From NCBI GenBank assembly GCA_002428735.1, contig DIXO01000053.1:4304-68303 (forward strand): a stretch of DNA of 64,000 nucleotides. Direction: 5' to 3'. The notes under the pieces are model-generated. The model made no database searches and was not told where the DNA came from. It worked only from the letters and a program-made list of their open reading frames with translations. Source of the stretch: Syntrophaceae bacterium UBA6078 (GTDB lineage: Bacteria > Desulfobacterota > Syntrophia > Syntrophales > UBA2210). A program made the translations under genes and the position numbers. Below, one piece after another: positions 50,832 to 59,851 of this stretch (the stretch's first letter is position 1; every line of letters begins with the position of its first letter).

Positions 50832-52508
50832 TCATAATCTACCCGAGCGCAAGATGCCGACGAGCAGCCACAGGCCGAGGATGCCGGCCGCGAGGAAACC
50901 GACAAGGCCGAGAAAGGGATAGCCGAACAGCTTTGGCCCTGCTCCCGTTTGGAACACAAGGGATGAGCCGATGATGATGGCCGCAATGATCACCGCAAAG
51001 CTCAGACGGTTGCTGGATCTATCCAGTTCGTCGATCAGGCGATCCAGTCCCCGATGTTCAAACCTGATTCCCAATTCGTCCTTCCTCAATTTTTCGATGA
51101 TTTCCCTTAAGGAGGTCGGCATTTTTTTTAAGAGTGAGGCAGTCTCTCCGATCAGTTTGGAGACTTCTTTTAACTGCCTGGCTGGATCCAACCTTCGCAT
51201 CATGAGCTTCTGAACATAAGGTCTGGCATGTTCCATAATATTAAATTCAGGATGGAGCATTGTGCCCACACCTTGATTCACCACGAGCGCTCTTGCCATC
51301 ATGACCATCTCCTGAGGAAATCGTAGACCGTGACAGCGGGCAAGGTCCATCAGATCTTCGATAATTGCCGTGATGATTAATTGTCCCAAAGGAAGTTCAT
51401 GGTAGCGTTCAAGAAAATCCGCCAGTTCTGCCCTGAAGACCCTTCGATTTATTGGTTCCGGCGCCAAGCCTATATTCAGGAGAACATTTACCAGCGTATC
51501 CGCATCCTTTTTCACGATAGCCGTCAACATAATGCCCAGTTGGTGAACGATTTCTTCATCGAGCGTCCCTATCATGCCGAAGTCCACGGGCGCGATAACG
51601 TTATTTTCAAGGACAAAGATATTTCCCGGATGGGGGTCGGCATGAAAGAGATGAAATTCAAAGACCTCTCTGAAGATAAAATTCGCTCCGTTAATCGCAA
51701 TGGTCTTACGGTTTAGCCCGGCTGCCTGCAGTTGTTCCAGTTCGGATATCTTGATGCCCTGGATGTATTCCATGGTCAGTACTTTCGGCGCGGTCAAATC
51801 CCAATAAGCTTTGGGAATATAAATGGTCTCATCGTCGGCAAAGAATTTCCCGAACCTCTGTATATTTCGACCTTCTCTTATATAATCCAACTCACGACGG
51901 ATCATTCTGGCAAACTCATCTACAATCTGCACAGGCTCATAAGGTCTGCTTTCCGGCCAATGGCGCTCGCATAACGCCGCCAAGTCACGCAGGATGCGGA
52001 TGTCTGTCTCAATAATGTCGCCGATTCCAGGTCTCTGCACTTTGACAGCCACCTCATCGCCGGTCTTTGTCCTGGCACGGTGGACCTGAGCAAGGGAGGC
52101 GGCAGCCAAAGGCTCCTCCTCGAAATCGTCAAACACTTCTATTAGGGGACACCCGAACTGGAACTCGATTAACGCCTTGGCATCCCTGAAGGGAAACGGG
52201 GGGACATTGTCCTGAAGTTTGCTTAATTCCTTGACAAATTCCGCTGAAAACATGTCCGGCCGGCTGCTTAAGACCTGGCCGAACTTAATAAAGGTAGGTC
52301 CAAGTTCCTCAAAGGCCAGCCGCAAACGCTCCGGCGTCGTGAGATTTTTGAGAGCCTGTGTTTTTATTGTGAGCACTCTCTGCCGCGCTGCATGATTGAC
52401 CTTCATTCGCTGGAGGAGATCTCCAAATCCATACCGGACAAGAACCCTGACAATCTGGCCATAGCGCTTCAGTTCTTGATACGTTTCATGAACCTTAAAG
52501 ATGGACAT
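50832..52508 (-). CDS. UbiB/AarF/ABC1-family atypical kinase
   Basis: A 558-aa membrane-associated atypical kinase. KxGQ motif in GPTFIKFGQVLSSRPD, the Ala-rich AAASLAQVHRA loop, VAVKVQRPG, and the catalytic HADPHPGNIFVLE with VDFGMIG. Two helices at the C-terminus anchor it. In quinone-using bacteria UbiB supports ubiquinone synthesis; here it is the last gene of an operon with an acyl-CoA activase and a phasin-like gene, so a lipid or isoprenoid role is likely. Confidence 0.93.
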   Translation of the reverse strand: MSIFKVHETYQELKRYGQIVRVLVRYGFGDLLQRMKVNHAARQRVLTIKTQALKNLTTPERLRLAFEELGPTFIKFGQVLSSRPDMFSAEFVKELSKLQDNVPPFPFRDAKALIEFQFGCPLIEVFDDFEEEPLAAASLAQVHRARTKTGDEVAVKVQRPGIGDIIETDIRILRDLAALCERHWPESRPYEPVQIVDEFARMIRRELDYIREGRNIQRFGKFFADDETIYIPKAYWDLTAPKVLTMEYIQGIKISELEQLQAAGLNRKTIAINGANFIFREVFEFHLFHADPHPGNIFVLENNVIAPVDFGMIGTLDEEIVHQLGIMLTAIVKKDADTLVNVLLNIGLAPEPINRRVFRAELADFLERYHELPLGQLIITAIIEDLMDLARCHGLRFPQEMVMMARALVVNQGVGTMLHPEFNIMEHARPYVQKLMMRRLDPARQLKEVSKLIGETASLLKKMPTSLREIIEKLRKDELGIRFEHRGLDRLIDELDRSSNRLSFAVIIAAIIIGSSLVFQTGAGPKLFGYPFLGLVGFLAAGILGLWLLVGILRSGRL

Positions 52509-52511
52509 GAT

Positions 52512-52802
52512 TCAGGACATCCTCTTTTCTATCTCCGCCAGCCTTTCCGAAATCGCCTCCAAATCCTTCTTCGAGACCAAGCCGATCTGGGTTATGGTCT
52601 TCTGCACAGTTTCGTTTATCTTCCCGGTCAGCTCTTCTTCCTTTCTTTCTGCTTCCCTCAGCAGCTCGTCCATCATTTTAAACTTTTCTTCCCTGCTCAC
52701 CTCTCCACGCTTGATGAGGTCATCAACAATCTCCTCGGCCTTTTCTTTTGTGAGGCTGATCAAGCCGAGCCCCAGCAACATTGCTTTTTTGATCCTATCC
52801 AT
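52512..52802 (-). CDS. Phasin-like small helical protein
   Basis: A 96-aa helical protein (LGLISLTKEKAEEIVDDLIK, GEVSREEKFKMMDELLRE, LVSKKDLEAISERLAEIEKR) of the phasin/PHA-granule-associated type. Genes of this type often neighbour ubiB. It overlaps the activase stop by 8 bp and precedes ubiB by 3 bp. Confidence 0.75.
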   Translation of the reverse strand: MDRIKKAMLLGLGLISLTKEKAEEIVDDLIKRGEVSREEKFKMMDELLREAERKEEELTGKINETVQKTITQIGLVSKKDLEAISERLAEIEKRMS

Positions 52803-55800
52803 TGACTTTCTCCTTTCTTAAGTGGTTTGTTTGTTCTACCTGCACGTTATCAGTCTTGCGCCTTGAGCGTACATCAGATATTTCTCCGGCATCTTCTTTC
52901 GCCGCTGCAACCAGGAGATGGAGCCTGTTCAGGAGATTGACCTCACTGTGTCCGGCGTCCATGTCAAGAAAAAGGAGATTCGCCTGGGGATAGCGTTGTT
53001 GCAGCCTCCGGGAAATGCCCTTTCCGGTAATGTGATTCGCAAGGCAGCCGAACGGCTGTACGCAGACGATATGGTTAACGCCACATTGAAGCATGGCGAT
53101 CATCTCCGCCGTCAGGAGCCAGCCTTCGCCGGCCTGGTTGACCAAGCTGACCGTGCGGCTTGTTTCTTCCGCCAGTTCCCTGAGATTGCCTGACTCCTGG
53201 TAATAGCGAAATGGCTTCATTGCCGTCTCCACGCGCTGGAGGAGATGGCGGACATAATGATCCGCCAATGTACAAGCGACACGATTCTTCAAGGATCTTT
53301 TCAAAAAGGCCCCCTGATTGAAAGCTTCATTGGGGAAGAACTGCATGAAAAAGCTGAGCAGGGGCGGCACCCTGACCTCCAGGCCCTGTTCCAGAAACCA
53401 TTCCACGATGTGGTTATTGGCAAAGGCGTTGTACTTGACATATATCTCGCCCAATACGCCCACAACAGGGATCGCGGCATTCGCCGTATCCATGGAATTA
53501 AATTCGGCGACGGCTCTCTTCAAGAGGACGAGGAGGGAATCAAAATCCGCCGGTTCCTCAGCGATGCGTTCGAGATATTTCCGGTGAATGGCTCCGGCCT
53601 TTCCCTTGACGATCTCGCGGGAAGCCGTTGCATAATACAGTCGCGCCAGAGCATCGGCGAAAACCAATTCCAGGGCCAGTTTTTTGAGGAAGGCCTTCTT
53701 GTCGATCGGAAGGTCGATCTGCAAATCGCCGTTGGCGATGGACAAGGACAGCACCCGGGCCTTTTCGTATCCGGCACATTGCAGGGCTTTTTCCATCAGG
53801 GGCAGGTAACTGGACGCCCGGCACTGGCCGAACGTCTGGGGAAAAACAATGGCGGTCCGCTCGGGGTCGTATTGCCCGGACCGGAAGGCCTTGATGATGT
53901 CGCCGATGATAATGACCGCGGGATAGCAGAGATCATTATTCACATACCGGAGTCCCAATTCCACGGATTGCCTGTCCGGCGGCGCCAGAACTTCCGCGGA
54001 AAGCCCGCAGGCCGCAAAGGCCGGGGCCACCAAAGGGGAATACATCGGCGAGATCCAGGGGACGATGATTTTTTCCCGCTCCCCTTTTCGGCACAGAGGA
54101 TATGCAGGAAGCGGCGCTTCGCAATCCCTGCCTTCGCGGTCTGTTTCCAGGAGAGAGCGCAGACGGATCTTCGCGGCACCCAGGTTTGCCATCTCGTCGA
54201 TCTTGATCAGCGTATAGGAATGATTCTTCTTTTCCAGAATGCGCCTGGCTTCATCGGAGGACAAGGCGTCCAGGCCGCATCCAAAGGAGGCCAGTTGGAC
54301 CATGGCCATGTTTTTTCGGTTGCCGACATACTCGGCCGCCGCAATGACGCGGTTGGCATAGGCCCACTGGGTCAGAATCCCGTTTTGCCGCAACGATTTC
54401 CCGGTATCCAGGGGAAGCGCGTCCTCCGTCAGGACATCGACGCCGTAACCGGCCAAAAGCTCAGGAATGCCGTGATTGATCAGGGAATCGACATGGTACG
54501 GCCTGCCGGAGAGGACAATAATCCGCCGGGCTTCCCTTTCGGCCGCTGCAATGAGATTGCATCCCATATCGAGAACCCGCTTTTTGAAATCGCTCTGAGC
54601 CTTCAGGGCTTGTCTGACCGCGAGACTGGAGGACAGGCGTTTAACGCCGAACGGCTTCACGAAATGGAAAAGCTGTTTCTCCAGCAGAGCGGCGTCTTTA
54701 AAACTGACGGCGGGCGAATCCAGGGGAATCCCGTAGAGTCCTTCCGGATTGGACGCGCTTCTGATCACGTCCGGGTATCCTGTGACGACCGGGCAGTTGA
54801 AACTGTTGCATGAAGACGAATGCTCTTTTTGTTCGTACACGACATTGGGATAGAATATCCGATCGACCTTCCGTTTGATGAGATCCATGATATGCCCGTG
54901 CGCCAGTTTGCCGGGAAAGCAGATGTTGTCGGACATGACGGCATGGACACCCTGCTCGAAGAGTTCCGTCGTTGACGGGGACGACAGGACAACCCGAAAA
55001 CCGCACGCTGTGAGATAGGCACTCCAGAAAGGGAAATTCTCATACATGTTCAGGGCGCGGGGGATCCCAAAGGAAAGGATCGGCTTTCCTGCCGGTTCAA
55101 GAGGCCGGTCAAAAAGCAGTTTCACTTTGGCCGCCGCCAGATTGACACCCTTCCTGCCGATTCGAGGGCGGTTGCTGAAGCGATTCTCGCACCGGTTCCC
55201 CGTAAAGTAACTGCACCCGTTGGGAAAGCGAATCCTGGTAATCCGGCATTTGTTTTCACATCCCTTGCAGTTCAGGAGTTCCCTGTTTCCCGTCCCGGAT
55301 TCCGGGGGTTGAAATCCGACAAAACCCGACGGCCTGGTTCTTTCTGAGAGATAATGCTCCCGGGCGGTTATCGCCGCACCGTATGCTCCCATGAGTTCGG
55401 CGATATCGGGACGGATCACCTGTTTTCCTGCGAGCATTTCAAAGGCCCTCAAAACGGCGGGATTGCGAAAGACGCCTCCCTGGGCGACAATGTGATTGCC
55501 GAGCAGCTGGACATCCGTCAGTTTGAGGACTTTGTAGAGAGAATTTTTGACCACGGCATAGGCCAGACCCGCTGAAATGTCGGAGATGGATGCGCCCTCG
55601 CACTGCGCCTGTTTAACCCTGGAATTCATGAAGACGGTGCACCTGGTTCCCAGATCAAAGGGAGCGTCGCTTTGACAGGCAAGCTGCGCAAATTGAACGA
55701 CGTCGCAATTCAAGGAGCGGGCAAAGGTTTCGATGAAAGAGCCGCATCCGGAGGAACAGGCCTCATTGACTTGAATATCGGAGACCGCATTATTCTTGAT

Positions 55801-57111
55801 GAAGACGGCCTTCATGTCCTGACCGCCGATATCGAGGATAAAAGATACCTGCGGTGAAAACGTCCGTGCGGCTCTGTAATGCGCCATGGTTTCGACGATG
55901 CCGTCATCGATCCCAAAGGCCGCTCTAATCAGATCCTCCCCATACCCTGTGACGGCTGTTCGTGCGATTCTGATTGCAATGCCCGCCGCCGTCAAAGCTG
56001 TCCCGAATGACAGGAGGCCGGATCGGACCGCCTTTACCGGATCGCCGTTGTTTGGGCTGTAATGGCTGAGCGCGACTCTGTTTCGATGGTCCATAAGAAT
56101 GATCTTGGTGGTTGTCGAGCCGGAATCGATCCCCAGGAAGCAATCCTCTCCGTTCAGGTCGCAAAGGTCCGTTTTTTCGACGACATGACGCTCATGCCTT
56201 TCCTGCCAGGAAACAAACTCCTCTTCGGTTGAGAACAGGGGAGGCAGCGTTTCTGTTTCTACCCGTACCTTTTTGAGCTTTTCGAGCTTCTTCAGGAAGC
56301 CGGTGATGCGGGTCGCACAGGCCGAGTCCGAAGAATACAGGGATGCTCCCAGGGCGGCAATCAATTCCGGATGGGCTGTTGAGGCGATATCCGTCCTTTC
56401 GTCGAGTCCGAGGACATCCAAAAAGGCGCGCCGTAACCCCGGGAAGAATCCCAGCGGCCCACCGGCGAACAGCACCTTTTTCTCCGCCTGCTTTCCCCTG
56501 AACAATGTGGCCGCCGTCTGGAGGGCGACGGCGTGAAAGGCGGAGGCGGCGATGTCTTCCTTCGGCGTGTGATTGCTCAGCAGGGATTGGATATCGGTTT
56601 TGGCAAAGACACCGCACCGGGAGGCGATAGGATGAACGGCGGTGCTTCTCTGAGCCAGCGAGTCGAAATCCTCTATGGATACATCAAGGAGAACGGCTAT
56701 CTGATCGATAAAGGCCCCGGTGCCGCCCGCGCAACTGCCGTTCATTCTGATGTCGGGCGGGGACCCGTCTTCAAAGAAAACGACCTTTGAATCTTCCCCC
56801 CCGATCTCGATGAAGGTCTTCACGCCCGGACACCGGTGCCTGATGAGCCGCGACGAGGCGACAACTTCCTGGATGAAGGGAAAACCGTAACTTTCGGCTA
56901 ATCCCATTCCGGCGGAACCCGTAAAGGCCGCCGTGATATTCACATCCCCTAACGTGGACAGGGCCTCTTCCAGCATTGTCCGGAGGGCTTCCAGTGTCCT
57001 GGCATGATGGCGTCGGTAACGCGAGAAAATCGCATCCCCATCCAGGTTGCAGACGATGAGTTTTACTGTCGTGGAGCCGATATCGATCCCGGCTTGATAT
57101 TTATCCTGCAC
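52795..57111 (-). CDS. Giant 2-hydroxyacyl-CoA dehydratase activase-related protein
   Basis: A 1438-aa protein fusing two ASKHA ATPase domains with DUF2229-type activase-related modules. First ATPase: GIDIGSTTVKLIVCNLDGD and NGSCAGGTGAFIDQIA, whose Cys would bind the bridging iron-sulfur cluster. Second: FLGIDSGSTTTKIILMDH, DIGGQDMKAVFI and NEACSSGCGSFIETFA. A cysteine-rich linker (LNCKGCENKCRITRI) and repeats with NICFPGKLAHGHI and NNDLCYPAVIIIGDI follow. ATP-driven one-electron activation of a dehydratase or reductase is the family role; the dehydratase subunits are not in this window. It overlaps its upstream and downstream genes. Confidence 0.9.
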   Translation of the reverse strand: MQDKYQAGIDIGSTTVKLIVCNLDGDAIFSRYRRHHARTLEALRTMLEEALSTLGDVNITAAFTGSAGMGLAESYGFPFIQEVVASSRLIRHRCPGVKTFIEIGGEDSKVVFFEDGSPPDIRMNGSCAGGTGAFIDQIAVLLDVSIEDFDSLAQRSTAVHPIASRCGVFAKTDIQSLLSNHTPKEDIAASAFHAVALQTAATLFRGKQAEKKVLFAGGPLGFFPGLRRAFLDVLGLDERTDIASTAHPELIAALGASLYSSDSACATRITGFLKKLEKLKKVRVETETLPPLFSTEEEFVSWQERHERHVVEKTDLCDLNGEDCFLGIDSGSTTTKIILMDHRNRVALSHYSPNNGDPVKAVRSGLLSFGTALTAAGIAIRIARTAVTGYGEDLIRAAFGIDDGIVETMAHYRAARTFSPQVSFILDIGGQDMKAVFIKNNAVSDIQVNEACSSGCGSFIETFARSLNCDVVQFAQLACQSDAPFDLGTRCTVFMNSRVKQAQCEGASISDISAGLAYAVVKNSLYKVLKLTDVQLLGNHIVAQGGVFRNPAVLRAFEMLAGKQVIRPDIAELMGAYGAAITAREHYLSERTRPSGFVGFQPPESGTGNRELLNCKGCENKCRITRIRFPNGCSYFTGNRCENRFSNRPRIGRKGVNLAAAKVKLLFDRPLEPAGKPILSFGIPRALNMYENFPFWSAYLTACGFRVVLSSPSTTELFEQGVHAVMSDNICFPGKLAHGHIMDLIKRKVDRIFYPNVVYEQKEHSSSCNSFNCPVVTGYPDVIRSASNPEGLYGIPLDSPAVSFKDAALLEKQLFHFVKPFGVKRLSSSLAVRQALKAQSDFKKRVLDMGCNLIAAAEREARRIIVLSGRPYHVDSLINHGIPELLAGYGVDVLTEDALPLDTGKSLRQNGILTQWAYANRVIAAAEYVGNRKNMAMVQLASFGCGLDALSSDEARRILEKKNHSYTLIKIDEMANLGAAKIRLRSLLETDREGRDCEAPLPAYPLCRKGEREKIIVPWISPMYSPLVAPAFAACGLSAEVLAPPDRQSVELGLRYVNNDLCYPAVIIIGDIIKAFRSGQYDPERTAIVFPQTFGQCRASSYLPLMEKALQCAGYEKARVLSLSIANGDLQIDLPIDKKAFLKKLALELVFADALARLYYATASREIVKGKAGAIHRKYLERIAEEPADFDSLLVLLKRAVAEFNSMDTANAAIPVVGVLGEIYVKYNAFANNHIVEWFLEQGLEVRVPPLLSFFMQFFPNEAFNQGAFLKRSLKNRVACTLADHYVRHLLQRVETAMKPFRYYQESGNLRELAEETSRTVSLVNQAGEGWLLTAEMIAMLQCGVNHIVCVQPFGCLANHITGKGISRRLQQRYPQANLLFLDMDAGHSEVNLLNRLHLLVAAAKEDAGEISDVRSRRKTDNVQVEQTNHLRKEKVNG

Positions 57112-58165
57112 GGACGGACCTTCTTAATAAAACGATGCAATCTTTGAGGCCGCAATACGTATCGACGAAGCATACCACCCAGGATTCAGGATAATGGGGC
57201 GGCATGAAGGTCAACGGCCACATGTGCTTTCTGATGATGTCCTTTTCCTTCTTGTTCAGATCGGCGGTCTTGACCGCATTTTGCAGGGAGATCTTAGGGT
57301 GTCTGCAGCCGTGCAATCTCGGTCCCTCCCGCATCCAATCATAGAAAAACAAATCGTGAAGCAGCGCGCCCCGCGCCGCTGAGGCGTAATCGAGCGAGAA
57401 GGTTTTGGTCACGATGTAACTGCGCCAGGCCACCTCCAGCGAGTGTTCGAGACGGGTGTTGAATCCGTGATGCTCGAACTCCGAGAGGCGCCGGACATCG
57501 GCCTTGTCGAGCAGGGGCGCCAGTATGGTCATGAATTCATCGTGGCTCGCGGAGAGAGCCTTCGCTTTTGCGCGTGTCAGCAGAACGAACGAGAGATTGC
57601 AGATGAAGTCGATCGACAGGACGCCACAGACGGAGAACGTCAAGGCGGACATCCAATGCGGGTCGAAAGACCGGTAAAAGAAAAGGGACAGCGGCAGCAG
57701 CGCATATTCGAAAAAAAATGCCAGCAGGACCCAGTAACAAGAATATTTCAGGCAGACCTGGTTCTTGAAACAAAGCGGTTGGCCCGAGTAATCCCACAGC
57801 GGTCTTTTAAGCACACCATCGAAGAAAAGACCCGTTGCCAACTCGATTCCCGTGGTCACCAAAAAGTAGGCCAGGCCTTTTGACAAGAGGGCCAGCACCG
57901 TGAGATAGAGAGCGTTCAAAGCCCCGATCTTGAGATTAACCGGAGGAATGAAATTTGCGGCGTAAGAAATCGCGCCCTCCTGAATAGAGGCAATGATAAG
58001 GGTCAAGACCACCGCCGCAGTCCCGTATATGGGAAGATAGGGACCCTTCAGAAATCCGGGGTTCACGAGTTTCTTCTGTGCCACTGACCGGTAAACACAT
58101 TCAAGCCCCCAGCTTGCAACAGAAAAAAATGCAAACAGATAAAAGTAGACCGGAGTTTCAAGCAC
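57101..58165 (-). CDS. CmpB-like membrane protein fused to HD domain (module B)
   Basis: A 354-aa paralogue of the protein at 34352. Membrane half with NPGFLKGPYLPIYGTAAVVL and LWDYSGQPLCFKNQVCLKYS; HD half with EFEHHGFNTRLEHSLEVAWR, ARGALLHDLFFYDWMREGPR, LHGCRHPKI and RKHMWPL. It overlaps the TetR gene by 8 bp and the activase gene by 11 bp, so it is embedded in one tight operon. The HD substrate is unknown; a lipid or phosphorylated signal at the membrane is possible. Confidence 0.85.
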   Translation of the reverse strand: MLETPVYFYLFAFFSVASWGLECVYRSVAQKKLVNPGFLKGPYLPIYGTAAVVLTLIIASIQEGAISYAANFIPPVNLKIGALNALYLTVLALLSKGLAYFLVTTGIELATGLFFDGVLKRPLWDYSGQPLCFKNQVCLKYSCYWVLLAFFFEYALLPLSLFFYRSFDPHWMSALTFSVCGVLSIDFICNLSFVLLTRAKAKALSASHDEFMTILAPLLDKADVRRLSEFEHHGFNTRLEHSLEVAWRSYIVTKTFSLDYASAARGALLHDLFFYDWMREGPRLHGCRHPKISLQNAVKTADLNKKEKDIIRKHMWPLTFMPPHYPESWVVCFVDTYCGLKDCIVLLRRSVRAG

Positions 58166-58748
58166 AGGTGACCCTCTTAGGGTTCAAAATTCCTCCGCAC
58201 AAGAGGGTGATCAGTTCATCGAGATCCGCATCGATATCGGCATTATCGGAGTCCAAAAGCCAGGTGAACTCGAATCCTCTCATGGCATAGACAATCGACC
58301 GTACCGTGTGAGGACCGCAGCTGTTAAAGATCCCTTCCTTCACCCCTTCGTTCAGGATGGTTTGGAGAATGGCCGTCTGAGCAAGAAACAGGTTCTTCCG
58401 GACAGAACCGGCGCACGGAAGAAGCCGGTGAAGGAGATCAGAGCGAAGATTAAGGATATCTGCAGCTTCCCTTACCAGCTTGAAACTCGTGAGAATGAAG
58501 GCGCGAAGTTTTTCTCTGGGTGACTTCACCTGCTCAACGGCCTCAGAGATGCGGGAAGCAATATCGCTGACCTCCCGATTTAGAACTTCCATATAGACCC
58601 GGTCTTTGCTCCCGAAACAATGGTAGATCGTCGCCTTTGCGACCTTCGACAGACGGGCGATATCCTCCATATTTGTTTTCTGCATCCCGTATTTTTTAAA
58701 CATCTGCCGTGCTGTATTGAGGATTGAATCCATTTTATCCTTTTTCAT
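58158..58748 (-). CDS. TetR-family regulator (module B)
   Basis: A 196-aa TetR regulator, paralogue of that at 33714. HTH KMDSILNTARQMFKKYGMQK and VAKATIYHCFGSKDRVYMEV. It is the first gene of the operon TetR - CmpB-HD - activase - phasin - UbiB, with its own promoter and AT-rich operator-like DNA, which resembles that before fabA. A fatty-acyl or acyl-CoA ligand is plausible from context. Confidence 0.9.
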   Translation of the reverse strand: MKKDKMDSILNTARQMFKKYGMQKTNMEDIARLSKVAKATIYHCFGSKDRVYMEVLNREVSDIASRISEAVEQVKSPREKLRAFILTSFKLVREAADILNLRSDLLHRLLPCAGSVRKNLFLAQTAILQTILNEGVKEGIFNSCGPHTVRSIVYAMRGFEFTWLLDSDNADIDADLDELITLLCGGILNPKRVTCA

Positions 58749-58759
58749 GAGCCCTCCCC

Positions 58760-58822
58760 TAAAAACATACTTTTATACTGATTATGTTCAAAAATTTATA
58801 ATGTGTGGTGTGTCTTTGTCAA
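58760..58822 (-). promoter_or_regulatory. Promoter and candidate operator of the module B operon
   Basis: Minus strand TTGACA (58817-58822) and TATAAA (58795-58800), spacing 16. Between the -10 and the gene lies AT-rich DNA that on the plus strand reads ATACTTTTATACT then TGTTCAA; the fabA promoter region has ATACTTTTAAACT then TGTTCAA in the same spacing. Confidence 0.65.
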
Positions 58823-58842
58823 TCATTAACTTCGCGTATAAA

Positions 58843-59595
58843 TTAATAATTTTCTCCATCCCATCTTTCAAAATACTCTTCCTCCATTGCCGCCAGGCAT
58901 TCGATGATCTGCCCTGCGTACTCTCTCTGGACTCTGAGTCCCTCGAAAGCTGGCCGACGCACCTCAAGGACTTTCACCGCCACCGTAAATCGCTCCCGGA
59001 ATCGGGGAATGATTCCAAAAGATTTCTGCTCGTCTCCGCGAAGGTAGATGCATAGAATGCGACAATTCGAAAACTCCTTTACGAAACGGCCTGCGCCGTA
59101 AGAAAACTCTTTTTTATTAATTCTCCCTGTGCGGGACCTGCCGCCTTCCGGAAAAATAAGAAGGTTCTGTCCTCCCGACAAAACATAATCACACCTGTCG
59201 AGAGCCCTCTTCATTCCTTCACGGTTTCCGCCCCGGTTGACGGGAATGCATTTGGCAAGATAGCCGAGAACGGCGAGAATCGGATTCCGCTGAAAATTAT
59301 CCCGCTCCGGCAAATTCCATGGAATCCACCGGAAATGGGATATGTGCTGGAACAGCGAGAACATGGCGTAGGTCAGGATCATGGAATCCGCCATGGTCAG
59401 ATGATTTGCGCAGACAATCCAAGGTCCGTTATGCCTTGCAAACTCCCCGAAGCAGGTCTTTCGGAGTCTTTTGAGGTCTCGGACCTTGTACCCCATTGTC
59501 CTTATGAATAGAACGTTGAGAGGCGCAATCAGGAAGATCCCGATTTGTCCCAGAAAATATTGACACCGCATGGACCTGGTGATTTCCGACCGCAT
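58843..59595 (-). CDS. PlsC-like lysophospholipid acyltransferase
   Basis: A 250-aa 1-acyl-glycerol-3-phosphate acyltransferase-like enzyme. The usual HX4D motif appears as NHLTMADS (about residue 63), followed by LLIFPEGGRSRTGRINKKEF (FPEG substrate motif) and a membrane N-terminus. It lies 5 bp after the acyl carrier protein gene, so it may transfer acyl chains from that carrier. Confidence 0.85.
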   Translation of the reverse strand: MRSEITRSMRCQYFLGQIGIFLIAPLNVLFIRTMGYKVRDLKRLRKTCFGEFARHNGPWIVCANHLTMADSMILTYAMFSLFQHISHFRWIPWNLPERDNFQRNPILAVLGYLAKCIPVNRGGNREGMKRALDRCDYVLSGGQNLLIFPEGGRSRTGRINKKEFSYGAGRFVKEFSNCRILCIYLRGDEQKSFGIIPRFRERFTVAVKVLEVRRPAFEGLRVQREYAGQIIECLAAMEEEYFERWDGENY

Positions 59596-59600
59596 ATGCC

Positions 59601-59849
59601 TCAGCTCAGTTTCCTTTCAATTAACAAGACGGCGTCGCCGATGGTTTCGATCGCGCCGACTTCATCATCCTCGATAGTCACATTGAAAAAATCTTCACAC
59701 TTGATAATGAAATCCACCAGTCGCGCGGAGTTGACCTTCAGGTCGTTAAGGATATGGGTCTCTCTCGTAGCTTTGTCCAGCAACGAAACATCCTTCGTGT
59801 AGGCCATGAGAATGGTCACCATCTCCTGAAAGATCGTTTGCTTATCCAT
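59601..59849 (-). CDS. Acyl carrier protein
   Basis: An 82-aa carrier protein. The phosphopantetheine site is Ser41 in DLKVNSARLVDF, where the usual DSL is NSA. Helices are otherwise as in ACP. The ATG at 59849 is chosen because it begins right after the ketosynthase stop (2-bp gap); a longer frame lies inside that gene. It is a dedicated ACP of this cluster, additional to a housekeeping AcpP. Confidence 0.85.
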   Translation of the reverse strand: MDKQTIFQEMVTILMAYTKDVSLLDKATRETHILNDLKVNSARLVDFIIKCEDFFNVTIEDDEVGAIETIGDAVLLIERKLS

Positions 59850-59851
59850 TA

